Assembly: GCA_051001455.1 (NCBI GenBank)
Contig: JBPCNH010000009.1
Coordinates: 1 to 64,000, forward strand
From: JBPCNH01 sp051001455
Lineage (GTDB): Bacteria; Actinomycetota; CADDZG01; WHSQ01
DNA: 64,000 nt
Direction: 5' to 3'
The notes below the pieces were generated by a model. That model saw only the letters and a program-made list of their open reading frames with translations. It was not told the origin of the DNA and searched no databases. The number at the start of each line of letters is the position of its first letter. Position 1 is the first letter of the stretch. Position numbers and translations under genes: made by a program. This document shows, piece by piece, positions 9,065 through 16,440 of this stretch.

Positions 9065-9547
9065 ATGCGCCGTTCCCTTGCGGTTCTGATGACAGCCTGT
9101 TTGCTGAGCGGCGCTCTCGCAGGTACGGCCGATGCCGGCAAGAAGAAGAAGAAAGGCAAGAAGAAGCCACCGATCACCTTCGAGGCAGAAGGCTCCCTGC
9201 TCATCGGTAATCCTGCCGACTTCGCGGCCGCCGCCGGCCTCACGCGTCAGGACTTTCTGGCCACCTGTGCCGAACCGTTATCTCAGGGCCTCGATGGCTA
9301 TGTGATCGAGCTACCCGAGGAGTTCTATTCCCTATCGGCCGAGGTCCTCATCCGGGGAGCAGACCCGTTGGCGCTGTACGACCTGGATCTCTTCTTCTTC
9401 TCCGCGGATTGTTCGCCCCGGGGTGAGCAAGCCACCCCGGATTCCGACGAGCTCGGTTTCATCGCGCCCGATACGAAGTACATCTTCGTGAGCGCCTTTA
9501 CGGGTGCCGAGATCACATTCGACGTCACGGTCACGGAATCTAAGTAG
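9065..9547 (+). CDS. Secreted protein with Lys-rich linker and prepeptidase-like beta domain
   Basis: A 160-aa exported protein. The signal peptide (MRRSLAVLMTACLLSGALAG) ends near TADA, and the mature N terminus is an extreme basic tract, GKKKKKGKKKPP. The rest resembles the small beta-sandwich (PPC-like) domains attached to secreted proteases: it starts ITFEAEGSL, contains LYDLDLFFF and ends with APDTKYIFVSAFTGAEITFDVTV. Two Cys residues could form a disulfide. The start follows TAGGAGGAA; the open frame extends upstream, but the signal peptide and ribosome site fix the start. Function is unknown. Its 3' end abuts an antisense truncated gene. Confidence 0.75.
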   Translation: MRRSLAVLMTACLLSGALAGTADAGKKKKKGKKKPPITFEAEGSLLIGNPADFAAAAGLTRQDFLATCAEPLSQGLDGYVIELPEEFYSLSAEVLIRGADPLALYDLDLFFFSADCSPRGEQATPDSDELGFIAPDTKYIFVSAFTGAEITFDVTVTESK

Positions 9548-9856
9548 ACCTTCGGCGGGAGCCCGCACCCGTGCGGCTGCCTTCTCGGCTTCGGAGGTCG
9601 TCCCGAAGATCGTGGTACTGAGGAATTCGCTGGTCCGGCGGAAGCGGCCCCACGGGTCGATCCGGTAGTCGCTGTGCTGAGACACGGCGGCCATGGCTAC
9701 CGGGTGGAGCGCCTGCAGCAAGAGCGCCCTCAACCCACCGACGAGCGCGGCGGGATGGGAGTGGACCTTCCAAGTCACCGACGACGGCCCGAAGAGGCCG
9801 AGGTCGCTTCTATCCAAGCGGTGTGGCATGGCTCCAGTATCCGGCGGGGCGGTCAT
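9332..9856 (-). pseudogene. Truncated DUF2236 (oxygenase MpaB/Lcp-like) gene
   Basis: Codons 1 to about 97 (9856 to about 9560) match the N terminus of the DUF2236 family of heme-containing oxygenase-like proteins: LGLFGPSSVTWKVHSHPAAL, then GGLRALLLQALHPVAMAAVSQHSDYR and DPWGRFRRTSEFLSTTIFGT. At AAARVR the similarity stops exactly where the oppositely oriented secreted-protein gene ends. The remaining codons are simply its antisense. The family normally has about 250-300 residues, so roughly two thirds is missing. I interpret this as a gene cut off by rearrangement. It may still be translated as a 174-aa fusion, but heme-binding residues further along are lost. Confidence 0.65.
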
Positions 9857-9937
9857 TATCGGAGCCTCGGGCAGGCTGGGCGGCCTTTCGTTACCGCCCT
9901 GCCGTATCTCCGTACGAGGAAGTGACGCGTCAAGTGC

Positions 9938-9966
9938 TTGACCTGCCGTTCTACTACCGCTCTAGT
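9938..9966 (+). promoter_or_regulatory. Candidate sigma-70-type promoter of the sigH-like gene
   Basis: TTGACC at 9938-9943 and TCTAGT at 9961-9966 are separated by exactly 17 nt. They match the -35 and -10 consensus at 5/6 and 4/6 positions and lie 33 nt before the ATG of the sigma factor gene. The arrangement fits a housekeeping-sigma promoter. This is a consensus match only. Confidence 0.5.
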
Positions 9967-9999
9967 TGAGGGGAGCGGAGCCACCGGAGGTAGTGGGAG

Positions 10000-10644
10000 A
10001 TGAGTTTGGAAGCCTGGTCAAGTGTCAGGACCGACCCAGAGCAATCCACGGACGAGGAGCTCCTGCGCCGCATCGACGAGGGTGATGAGCGAGCCCTTCT
10101 GCGATTGATCGAGAGGTACCGTCCGGTCGCCAAAGCACGGGCGAGGACCTATTTCCTTGCGGGGGGCCAATACGAGGATGTGGTTCAAGAAGGACTCGTC
10201 GGGCTCTTCAAGGCGATCCGCGATTTCGATGGAAGCCTCGGCGCACCCTTCAGTGCTTTTGCAAAGCTATGTGTCTCCCGCCAGATCCTCACTGCGGTCA
10301 AGAACTCGACCCGGCACAAGCATTCTCCGTTGAATTCTTCTCTCTCCCTCGATGCCCCGGCTGCTCCGGATGGGACCTTGAGCCTCGGTGATTCGTTGCA
10401 TGCGTCCTCGCTTGCCGATCCGGCTGCGATCGTCACGTCAGCCGACGAGATCGAAGCGATCCGGAAGGTCTTGGGTTCCGAGCTCACCTCTCTCGAGAAT
10501 GACGTGCTGTCGTTCTATCTCGACGGGATGACCTACGAGCAGATAGCGGCAGCAGTGGGCGGCCACGCGAAATCGATCGATAACGCGCTTCAGCGACTTC
10601 GTAACAAACTTCGCGAGAGCCTGGCGGCGCGCGACGCTCTCTAG
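10000..10644 (+). CDS. SigH-like (sporulation/stationary-phase) sigma factor
   Basis: A 214-aa sigma-70-family factor most similar in pattern to the SigH/sigma-30 group. Region 2 covers about residues 20-95 and contains YEDVVQEGLVGLFKAIRDFD (core binding and -10 recognition), followed by SAFAKLCVSRQILTAVKNSTRHKH. Region 4 (about 150-205) ends with a helix-turn-helix including YEQIAAAVGGHAKSIDNALQRLR. There is no region 1.1 and no linked anti-sigma gene. The start is the ATG after GGAGG, and a candidate promoter lies just upstream. It is convergent with, and overlaps by 4 nt, the putative glycoside hydrolase. In Firmicutes this group controls post-exponential programmes; the role in this lineage is unknown. 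Confidence 0.85.
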   Translation: MSLEAWSSVRTDPEQSTDEELLRRIDEGDERALLRLIERYRPVAKARARTYFLAGGQYEDVVQEGLVGLFKAIRDFDGSLGAPFSAFAKLCVSRQILTAVKNSTRHKHSPLNSSLSLDAPAAPDGTLSLGDSLHASSLADPAAIVTSADEIEAIRKVLGSELTSLENDVLSFYLDGMTYEQIAAAVGGHAKSIDNALQRLRNKLRESLAARDAL

Positions 10645-12029
10645 CGCATCGGGTCGAGTGCTGCCGTCGTGTAGGTGACTTTCGGGTCCCAGAGGATCCA
10701 CTCCTGGATCCCCCGGTCGTAGGTGGCATCGATCTGTGCCCGTACCTGCTTCGCTCCATAGGTCACGCCGAGTGAGAAATCCTGTAACCAAGGGATCACG
10801 GTCGCGTCTGTCTTGCGGGTCTGCTTGAGGAAGTCCTTCAGGGACCTGTGCACGATTTTGTATGGCTCCGAGTTGGGATTCCCCACGTTGTATTCGCCCG
10901 GAGCCCAATGAGAGGGATAAACCATGGGCGAGATGTAGTCCGCGTGCTTGGCCATACGGGGGATGTCTTGAGCGATCTCTTTGGGACGGGTTGCCGCGAT
11001 CCCGTAAACCGATAGGCCCAACTTCGTCCCGTGAGGTTCGAGTCGCTTCGCAGTTTCTCTCACGAATGCAACTATCGATCGCTCGGGAGAGCCTTTCAGC
11101 CCCGGTATCTTTAGGTTTTTTAGAGGTCCGTCGGGACGGCGCACGTAGTCGTAGAGGATGTCATCGATCCCGATGCGTGCTGCTTCTTCGGCGATATCGA
11201 TGTTGTACCCCCGAACCTTCTCGTTCGCGAAGTTGGTGAAACCTCCATAGTTCGCATAGGGCGAACCATCGGGTCTTTGGATGACCCTCTCTTTGTGACG
11301 CGGCCAGGATGCGCGAGCCAGGATCGCGTCGCGGAAGCAGACGATGCGTCCCACGACACGAACCTTTTTCTTATGTAGGAGTCGCAGAGCGTCCTTGAGA
11401 TCGTAGATCCCTTGAGCCGACCCGATCTTCTTCGCGAGCGGGATCTTGGAGCGGTACGAGACCACCCCCGATTCGTCCTTTAGGTCCAGCTGGATCGTGT
11501 TGATCAGCCGTTTATCGATCATCCCCATCAGCGCTTTCCGGAAGGAAGGTGTTGCCCAGGCATAGCCGCTCACGTGCACCGCGCGCATCGGAGGCCACTT
11601 GATATCGAACTCGAGCTGGGTCTCAGCGGTGTTGCCGTTCTCATCCCGAGCGACGACCGTGACGGGCGTGTGGGGCGGAGCCGGCAGCTTCATCGAGAAC
11701 TCCCCCGCTTCGACTTCTTTCCTGTGCCGGCCCACCTTCAGGGTGACGTCTTCGTCCACCTCCCCGGTTATCTCTACGGCACGGAAGGGATCGAGCCCTT
11801 CGGGTAGGTCTGCGACCTCTATCTCCGGTGGGGTGTCGTCCTCCGGCTCCACGTGCTCGGTTTCGGTCGGGGAGGTGGGGCCGGCCACCGGGGCAAGATC
11901 GTCCTTATCGATTCTCGTTGCCGCCACGACGGCCGCCGCTGCCGCCACGAGGAGAACGAGGGCCAGTGCCACGGCGCGCCGCGCTAGATATCTCTTGCCT
12001 GGTTGCGATGGTGTGTCGGTTGGATCCAT
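10641..12029 (-). CDS. Membrane-anchored putative glycoside hydrolase (DUF4015/GHL family)
   Basis: A 462-aa protein with an N-terminal membrane anchor (about residues 18-40), a Thr/Glu/Pro-rich linker, a short Ig-like beta segment (about 70-140) and a TIM-barrel domain of the DUF4015 putative glycosyl hydrolase family. Typical barrel motifs are VHVSGYAWATP at its start, QLDLKDESGVVSY, VVGRIVCFRDAILA, GIDDILYDYVRRPDG and ISPMVYPSHW. Asp and Glu at the strand ends are candidate catalytic residues. The substrate is unknown but presumably an extracellular or cell-wall polysaccharide. It diverges from the polysaccharide deacetylase gene with 36 nt between starts, suggesting a shared promoter region for two envelope enzymes. 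Confidence 0.8.
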   Translation of the reverse strand: MDPTDTPSQPGKRYLARRAVALALVLLVAAAAAVVAATRIDKDDLAPVAGPTSPTETEHVEPEDDTPPEIEVADLPEGLDPFRAVEITGEVDEDVTLKVGRHRKEVEAGEFSMKLPAPPHTPVTVVARDENGNTAETQLEFDIKWPPMRAVHVSGYAWATPSFRKALMGMIDKRLINTIQLDLKDESGVVSYRSKIPLAKKIGSAQGIYDLKDALRLLHKKKVRVVGRIVCFRDAILARASWPRHKERVIQRPDGSPYANYGGFTNFANEKVRGYNIDIAEEAARIGIDDILYDYVRRPDGPLKNLKIPGLKGSPERSIVAFVRETAKRLEPHGTKLGLSVYGIAATRPKEIAQDIPRMAKHADYISPMVYPSHWAPGEYNVGNPNSEPYKIVHRSLKDFLKQTRKTDATVIPWLQDFSLGVTYGAKQVRAQIDATYDRGIQEWILWDPKVTYTTAALDPMR

Positions 12030-12065
12030 GGCCTCAAAGATACGTTGTCGCGCTAGCCTGCTCGG

Positions 12066-13154
12066 ATGGAACCGCCACCGATCTCGCGTTTTCGGCTTTC
12101 GCTTGTGTCGCTGTGTATGTCGATCCTGGTGTTTCCGGCTTGCTCTCGCGATGTTTCCGTCGGAGCGCGGGCGACTCCCACCCGGTCCCCGGCGCCGGCG
12201 AGCCCCACACCGGCCGCTCCGTCACCGGTCACGAGCCCGAGCATGAGTTCTTCGAAGGAGGGCCGAGAACGCGCGAAAGAGGTGCGCGCCAACGAGCTAG
12301 GGGTGATCCCCGTCCTGATGTACCACCGCGTCTTTCCTGGAGCCTCCGGTGAGTATGACCTCACGCCATCGGCGTTCCGCAATGAACTGAAGCGTCTGTG
12401 GCGCGAGGACTACGTGCCCGTCCGTACGGTCGATCTCGTAGACGGTGAGATGGATGTGCCGGCCGGAAAGACCCCGGTGGTTCTGACGTTCGACGACTCT
12501 TCCGTAGAACAGTTCGGATACAAGAGAAAGGACAAGGTGGATCCCGACACCGCGATCGGGATCCTGCTGGAGTTCGCCGAGAGCCATCAAGGGTTCGCGC
12601 CCGTCGCGTCGATCTATCTGAATGGCCGGCCGTTCAACGCGTCCGATTACCCGAAGATGCTGCGCGATCTGCACCGTCGCGGCTTCGAGCTCGGCAATCA
12701 CACGCTCGAGCACCGGGATCTGGCTTCGTTATCGCCCGCGGAAGTGAAAAGGCAGCTGGCCCTCGGTCGCAAGGTCATCACCGACGTCGTGAAGGAGGCG
12801 GATGTGGCAACCCTCTCGTTACCTCTCGGGATCGCTCCGAAGCCCGCGCGACTTGCCCACTCGGGCAGGTGGCGGGGGATCGAGTACTCCCACCGGGGGA
12901 TCTTGCTCGTCGGGTGGAAGCCGGCGCCATCCCCCTTCGATAGGTCTTTCGATCCTTTCGGGATCCCACGGATAAGGTCCGGGCCGCAGAGGGGCGGTGC
13001 GCCCGCCTATACGTCGGAGTACTGGCTCGATCATCTGAAGAAGAATCCGCGCGAGCGCTATATCTCCGATGGAGATCCTGCAACCATCGCTTTCCCGAAG
13101 GAGCTGAAGTCTCGGTTGGCGCGCGAGTATCTCGACCGGGCGCTTCGCTACTGA
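12066..13154 (+). CDS. Polysaccharide deacetylase lipoprotein (carbohydrate esterase 4-like)
   Basis: A 362-aa lipoprotein with a signal ending VFPAC and a Pro/Ser/Thr-rich linker of about 45 residues. The NodB-type deacetylase domain shows VIPVLMYHRV, the metal-binding TFDDS (Asp143-Asp144) and the HxxxH-like motif NHTLEH. CE4 enzymes remove acetyl groups from N-acetylglucosamine polymers with a divalent metal. The second half contains LSLPLGIAPKPA, in the place of the family's motif 3, and is longer than a minimal NodB domain. Likely target: cell-wall or capsule glycan. It starts at the ATG giving a proper lipoprotein signal. Confidence 0.85.
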   Translation: MEPPPISRFRLSLVSLCMSILVFPACSRDVSVGARATPTRSPAPASPTPAAPSPVTSPSMSSSKEGRERAKEVRANELGVIPVLMYHRVFPGASGEYDLTPSAFRNELKRLWREDYVPVRTVDLVDGEMDVPAGKTPVVLTFDDSSVEQFGYKRKDKVDPDTAIGILLEFAESHQGFAPVASIYLNGRPFNASDYPKMLRDLHRRGFELGNHTLEHRDLASLSPAEVKRQLALGRKVITDVVKEADVATLSLPLGIAPKPARLAHSGRWRGIEYSHRGILLVGWKPAPSPFDRSFDPFGIPRIRSGPQRGGAPAYTSEYWLDHLKKNPRERYISDGDPATIAFPKELKSRLAREYLDRALRY

Positions 13155-13251
13155 CCTGAACGATTCTTCAGGATTCCCCGGGAACATCCTGGGAGCGCGC
13201 GTCCTCTAATCCTTCGTAGTCCGGAGATAGTCCACCGATAGGGGAGGAACC

Positions 13252-14310
13252 ATGCGACGCCACGCCTTGCTTAGACGCGCAGTTCTGCTGATGACGATCA
13301 CGGCGTTCCTGGTCGGTTCCACGGCAGGGCCCGTCCTCGCGTGTGGAGGCCTGATCGCCCCGAACGGGACCATCAACCTGTTGCGGACGGCAACCTTGGC
13401 CGGATACGTGGACGGCGTCGAGCATTACGTCACGTCCTTCGAATTCGCCGGGGGAGGAGCCGAGTTCGGATCCATCATCCCGCTGCCCGCTATCCCGTCG
13501 AAGGTGAAACGCGGCGGCGATTGGACCTTGCAGAGGCTGCAACAGGAAGTCGCGCCGCCGGTCCGTGCTCTCGCCGACGGTGACGCGGCCACCGCAGCCG
13601 GAGGCTCCCTGGAGAGCGCGGAGGAGATCCTCAACACCTCCGTCGATGCGCTCGACATTACGATCTTGAAAGGTGGCGGGGATGAGGTCGGCCTGTGGGC
13701 GAAAGAGAACGGTTTCCAATTGCCGCCCGACGCGCCCGAGGTGCTCGATTTCTACGCGTCTCGCAGCCCGATCTTCATGGCAGCGCGCTTCGACGTCCAA
13801 CGCGCCGAGCGCCTCGGCCGCGGGGTGGGGGACGGCATCCCGGTACATCTCGTCATCCCCACGCCCGATCCCTGGGTCCCTCTGCGCATCCTCGGATTGG
13901 GACGTCAAGCCGGTGAGCGGATCGAAGCGGACGTTTTTCTACTCACCGAAGAGAAGCCTTCCTTGCTTCCGGCACCGCGCGAAGAGGGTGTCGTGCTCGA
14001 GCGCAGTGAGGCCGCCTCGGAGCTGTTACTGCGGGACCTGCGTTCCGACAAAGGGATGAAGTGGATCCCGACGGAGGACATGCACCTCTCCTATCTGAAG
14101 ATCGACGAGAAGGCCGGCAAGCTCGATCATGATCTTGCGATCGATGCGACCGGAACCGGAACGCCGTCGTACGTCGCGGCAGGGTTGCAGGTGCCGGCGA
14201 TCCCATGGCGGCCGAGCAATGAGATCCAGTGGAGCCTGTGGCTCGGTCTCGCGATGATGGTCGGGGCCATCTGGCTGTTCCTCGGCAGGACCCCTTCTCG
14301 GCTGCGATGA
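13252..14310 (+). CDS. DUF2330 family secreted/membrane-anchored protein
   Basis: A 352-aa protein of the DUF2330 family. It has a signal peptide, then the conserved post-signal CGGLIAPNGTI and EFAGGGAEFGSIIPLPAIPS, and a C-terminal transmembrane helix (WLGLAMMVGAIWLFLG) followed by a basic tail, so the bulk is outside the cell. The family's function is unknown. GGGGAGGA precedes the ATG. Its stop overlaps the start of the cupredoxin gene (ATGA), so the two are translationally coupled and may act together. Confidence 0.8.
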   Translation: MRRHALLRRAVLLMTITAFLVGSTAGPVLACGGLIAPNGTINLLRTATLAGYVDGVEHYVTSFEFAGGGAEFGSIIPLPAIPSKVKRGGDWTLQRLQQEVAPPVRALADGDAATAAGGSLESAEEILNTSVDALDITILKGGGDEVGLWAKENGFQLPPDAPEVLDFYASRSPIFMAARFDVQRAERLGRGVGDGIPVHLVIPTPDPWVPLRILGLGRQAGERIEADVFLLTEEKPSLLPAPREEGVVLERSEAASELLLRDLRSDKGMKWIPTEDMHLSYLKIDEKAGKLDHDLAIDATGTGTPSYVAAGLQVPAIPWRPSNEIQWSLWLGLAMMVGAIWLFLGRTPSRLR

Positions 14311-14702
14311 AACTAGCCCTCGCAACCGTGGCGGCCGTTCTTGCCCTAGGGGGTTGTTCTGCCCAGGCGAACGCAGAGCGCACCGTCCTCGTATCGATCG
14401 AGCATTCGCGCTTCGATCCCGGCGCCATGAGTTTCCGAACGGGAGAGACCGTGCGGTTCATCGTGCGGAACGACGACCCGATCGATCACGAATTCCTCAT
14501 CGGAGACGAAGCCGCCCAGCGGGCGCACGAGTTGGGGACCGAACTCGAGCACGGAGATAAGCCCGGGGGGATCACGATCCCGGCAGGCTCGTCCAGGGAG
14601 ACGGTTTACACGTTCGAGGAGCCGGGACGTTTGATCTTCGGGTGTCACCTGCCTTCGCACTATGCCTACGGGATGAGAGGAGAGATCGAAGTAGGCACCT
14701 AG
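14307..14702 (+). CDS. Cupredoxin-domain lipoprotein
   Basis: A 131-aa lipoprotein (lipobox LGGC, Cys17) with one cupredoxin domain. The type 1 copper ligands appear complete: His61 in IDHEF, then Cys113, His118 and Met123 in FGCHLPSHYAYGM. It therefore probably carries a mononuclear copper centre and works in electron transfer or copper handling at the outer face of the membrane. The ATG is chosen because it gives the lipoprotein signal and a 4-nt overlap with the DUF2330 gene; the longer open frame upstream is antisense-like and charged. Confidence 0.87.
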   Translation: MKLALATVAAVLALGGCSAQANAERTVLVSIEHSRFDPGAMSFRTGETVRFIVRNDDPIDHEFLIGDEAAQRAHELGTELEHGDKPGGITIPAGSSRETVYTFEEPGRLIFGCHLPSHYAYGMRGEIEVGT

Positions 14703-14791
14703 GCTCGGCTTGTCCCGGTGCCCGGCGGCCCTTGCAGGAGGAAGAGGGGCACAGCCGGCGAATCATGCGCCAGGGATAAGGGAGGGGAAAA

Positions 14792-16342
14792 GTGCGACGA
14801 TCGATAGCGATCCTGATTGCCGTGGCGATTGCCGGCGTGGCCACGCCTGCCGTCTCGCCGCCGGCTGCCGAGGCGGCAGGACGGTCCACCGCCGCCGGCG
14901 ACGCGGTCGTAGTGGCAGTCATCGATTTCAACTTCAGCCCCTATCACTGGGACCTCTTGGCTTCGAAGATGCCCCAGCATCTCGACCGCGACCCGGCCAA
15001 TGACCTCCCCTTGGACAAGCCTCCACATACATGGCTGCCGGGTTTTCCGAACCCGAAAAAGTCCTTCGATTCGTATCAACGTTTCGATCTAAGCCTGGAA
15101 GAGAAGGACGCCGGCGCGCCGATCGCGGCGTTGGACGCGAAGGACACCGAGAAGTGGGACCAGGTCCAGCGGAGCACCTACGACATGGTCAATTACTACT
15201 GGATGCCCGGGACGAAGGTCATCGGGGCTATCGAGTTCGGCCAGGAAAAGCTGCACGGACCGACCACCTCTCACGGGGTAGGGGTGACGAGCGTCTCCGT
15301 GGGCAATCTGCACGGAAGCTGTCCCGAATGTCTTCTGGTCTTCATCAACCTCGATGACGGTGAAGAGGCGGATGCGATCCGGTGGGCGATGGAGCAGCCG
15401 TGGATCGACGTCGTCACGAACTCCTATGGGCGGGGTTTGGCAAAGGTCTACAACGGCCCCGGGACCGACGAGAGTGCAGTCGCTAGTGAAAGGGGCCAGA
15501 CGATCTTCTTCTCGGCGGGGAACGGCGTCGAGAATGCTTTCACGGTCACGAACAGCACGTATGCATCTTCAGAGAAGGGTCCCGATTGGATCGTTACGGT
15601 GGGGGCGGTAGCTCCGGGAGAGGACAATCATTACGGAGAGAGCGCTACGGAAGACCATGGCTCCTACATCGGCGCCGGGAAACCGGTAGACGTTGCCAGC
15701 CTCGGGCTGAAGTACCCCTCCGCCTACCGGTCCAACATGGTCGGCGAGACGGGATCGTCGGGCTTCAGCGGCACGTCTAACGCCGCTCCGACCATCGCAG
15801 GGATGTATGCCCGTGCCCTCTACCGCGCCCGCACCCAGATGAAGGGACCTAGTCGCACGCAACGGAACGGAGTCATCGCTCGCGGGGCTTTCAAGTGCGG
15901 CCAGAAGCGTCCCGACTGCGAACTTCGGGATGGGCGGCTTACCGCCAAAGAGCTTCGCCGCCGTCTCTTCAAAGGAGCGATCCACACCCCCGCAGGAACC
16001 ACCAGCTACGCGGGCGGGAATGTGCCCCCGGTAGGGGAAGACGAGTTCATGGCGGAGGGTCACGGTACGTACTTCGTCAGGGAATCCGGCGAGACGGATG
16101 TGTGGCTGGAGGAATTCGAGCGCATCGTCGGCCCGATGGAGGGCCGCATGAATCAACTGAGGCGACCCGACGGAGAGCGGGAGTGGATGATCGTCGATTC
16201 CTATTGCCGGCAACACATCTGGGGTGCCTGGCGGGGCGGGTACTACCTGGCCGACGTTACAGAGCTACCGGGACCCGATCCGCAGTATCCGATCCGCTCC
16301 TCCCTCGAACAAGCCTGTCCGGAGATGGTGCCCCCGCCGTAG
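14792..16342 (+). CDS. Secreted subtilisin-like serine protease (S8 family)
   Basis: A 516-aa exported S8 peptidase with a GTG start after GGGAGGGG and a signal peptide of about 28 residues. The candidate triad is Asp45 (VVVAVIDFNF), His161 (TTSHGVGVTSVSVG) and Ser329 (FSGTSNAAPTIAGMYA), with the oxyanion Asn in FFSAGNGVEN. The Asp-His distance of about 116 residues is much longer than the roughly 30-60 of classic subtilisins, so a large insert separates the first catalytic residues. A C-terminal extension of about 150 residues with two or three Cys follows the catalytic domain. It follows the cupredoxin gene by 89 nt. The substrate is unknown. Confidence 0.88.
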   Translation: MRRSIAILIAVAIAGVATPAVSPPAAEAAGRSTAAGDAVVVAVIDFNFSPYHWDLLASKMPQHLDRDPANDLPLDKPPHTWLPGFPNPKKSFDSYQRFDLSLEEKDAGAPIAALDAKDTEKWDQVQRSTYDMVNYYWMPGTKVIGAIEFGQEKLHGPTTSHGVGVTSVSVGNLHGSCPECLLVFINLDDGEEADAIRWAMEQPWIDVVTNSYGRGLAKVYNGPGTDESAVASERGQTIFFSAGNGVENAFTVTNSTYASSEKGPDWIVTVGAVAPGEDNHYGESATEDHGSYIGAGKPVDVASLGLKYPSAYRSNMVGETGSSGFSGTSNAAPTIAGMYARALYRARTQMKGPSRTQRNGVIARGAFKCGQKRPDCELRDGRLTAKELRRRLFKGAIHTPAGTTSYAGGNVPPVGEDEFMAEGHGTYFVRESGETDVWLEEFERIVGPMEGRMNQLRRPDGEREWMIVDSYCRQHIWGAWRGGYYLADVTELPGPDPQYPIRSSLEQACPEMVPPP

Positions 16343-16348
16343 GGCAGA

Positions 16349-16429
16349 ACCTTCCAACGCCGGGAATGCCCGGCGGCCGATGCCGTTGTTCATATGGGGG
16401 GCAAGACAAAAGCATCGTTGTTGGAAGGT
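16349..16429 (+). promoter_or_regulatory. Candidate structured leader (three-way junction) covering the MFS gene's ribosome site
   Basis: ACCTTCCAAC (16349-16358) and GTTGGAAGGT (16420-16429) form a perfect 10-bp closing stem. Inside are a GC-rich hairpin, GCCGGG-AATG-CCCGGC (16359-16374), and a second helix, CGATGC (16378-16383) with GCATCG (16412-16417), enclosing about 28 nt. The 3' strand of the closing stem contains the AAGG of the Shine-Dalgarno site of the downstream TTG start at 16441, so folding would hide it. No U-tract follows, so it is not an ordinary terminator. I could not match it to a riboswitch class that I know. Confidence 0.45.
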
Positions 16430-16440
16430 GACTGGATAGC

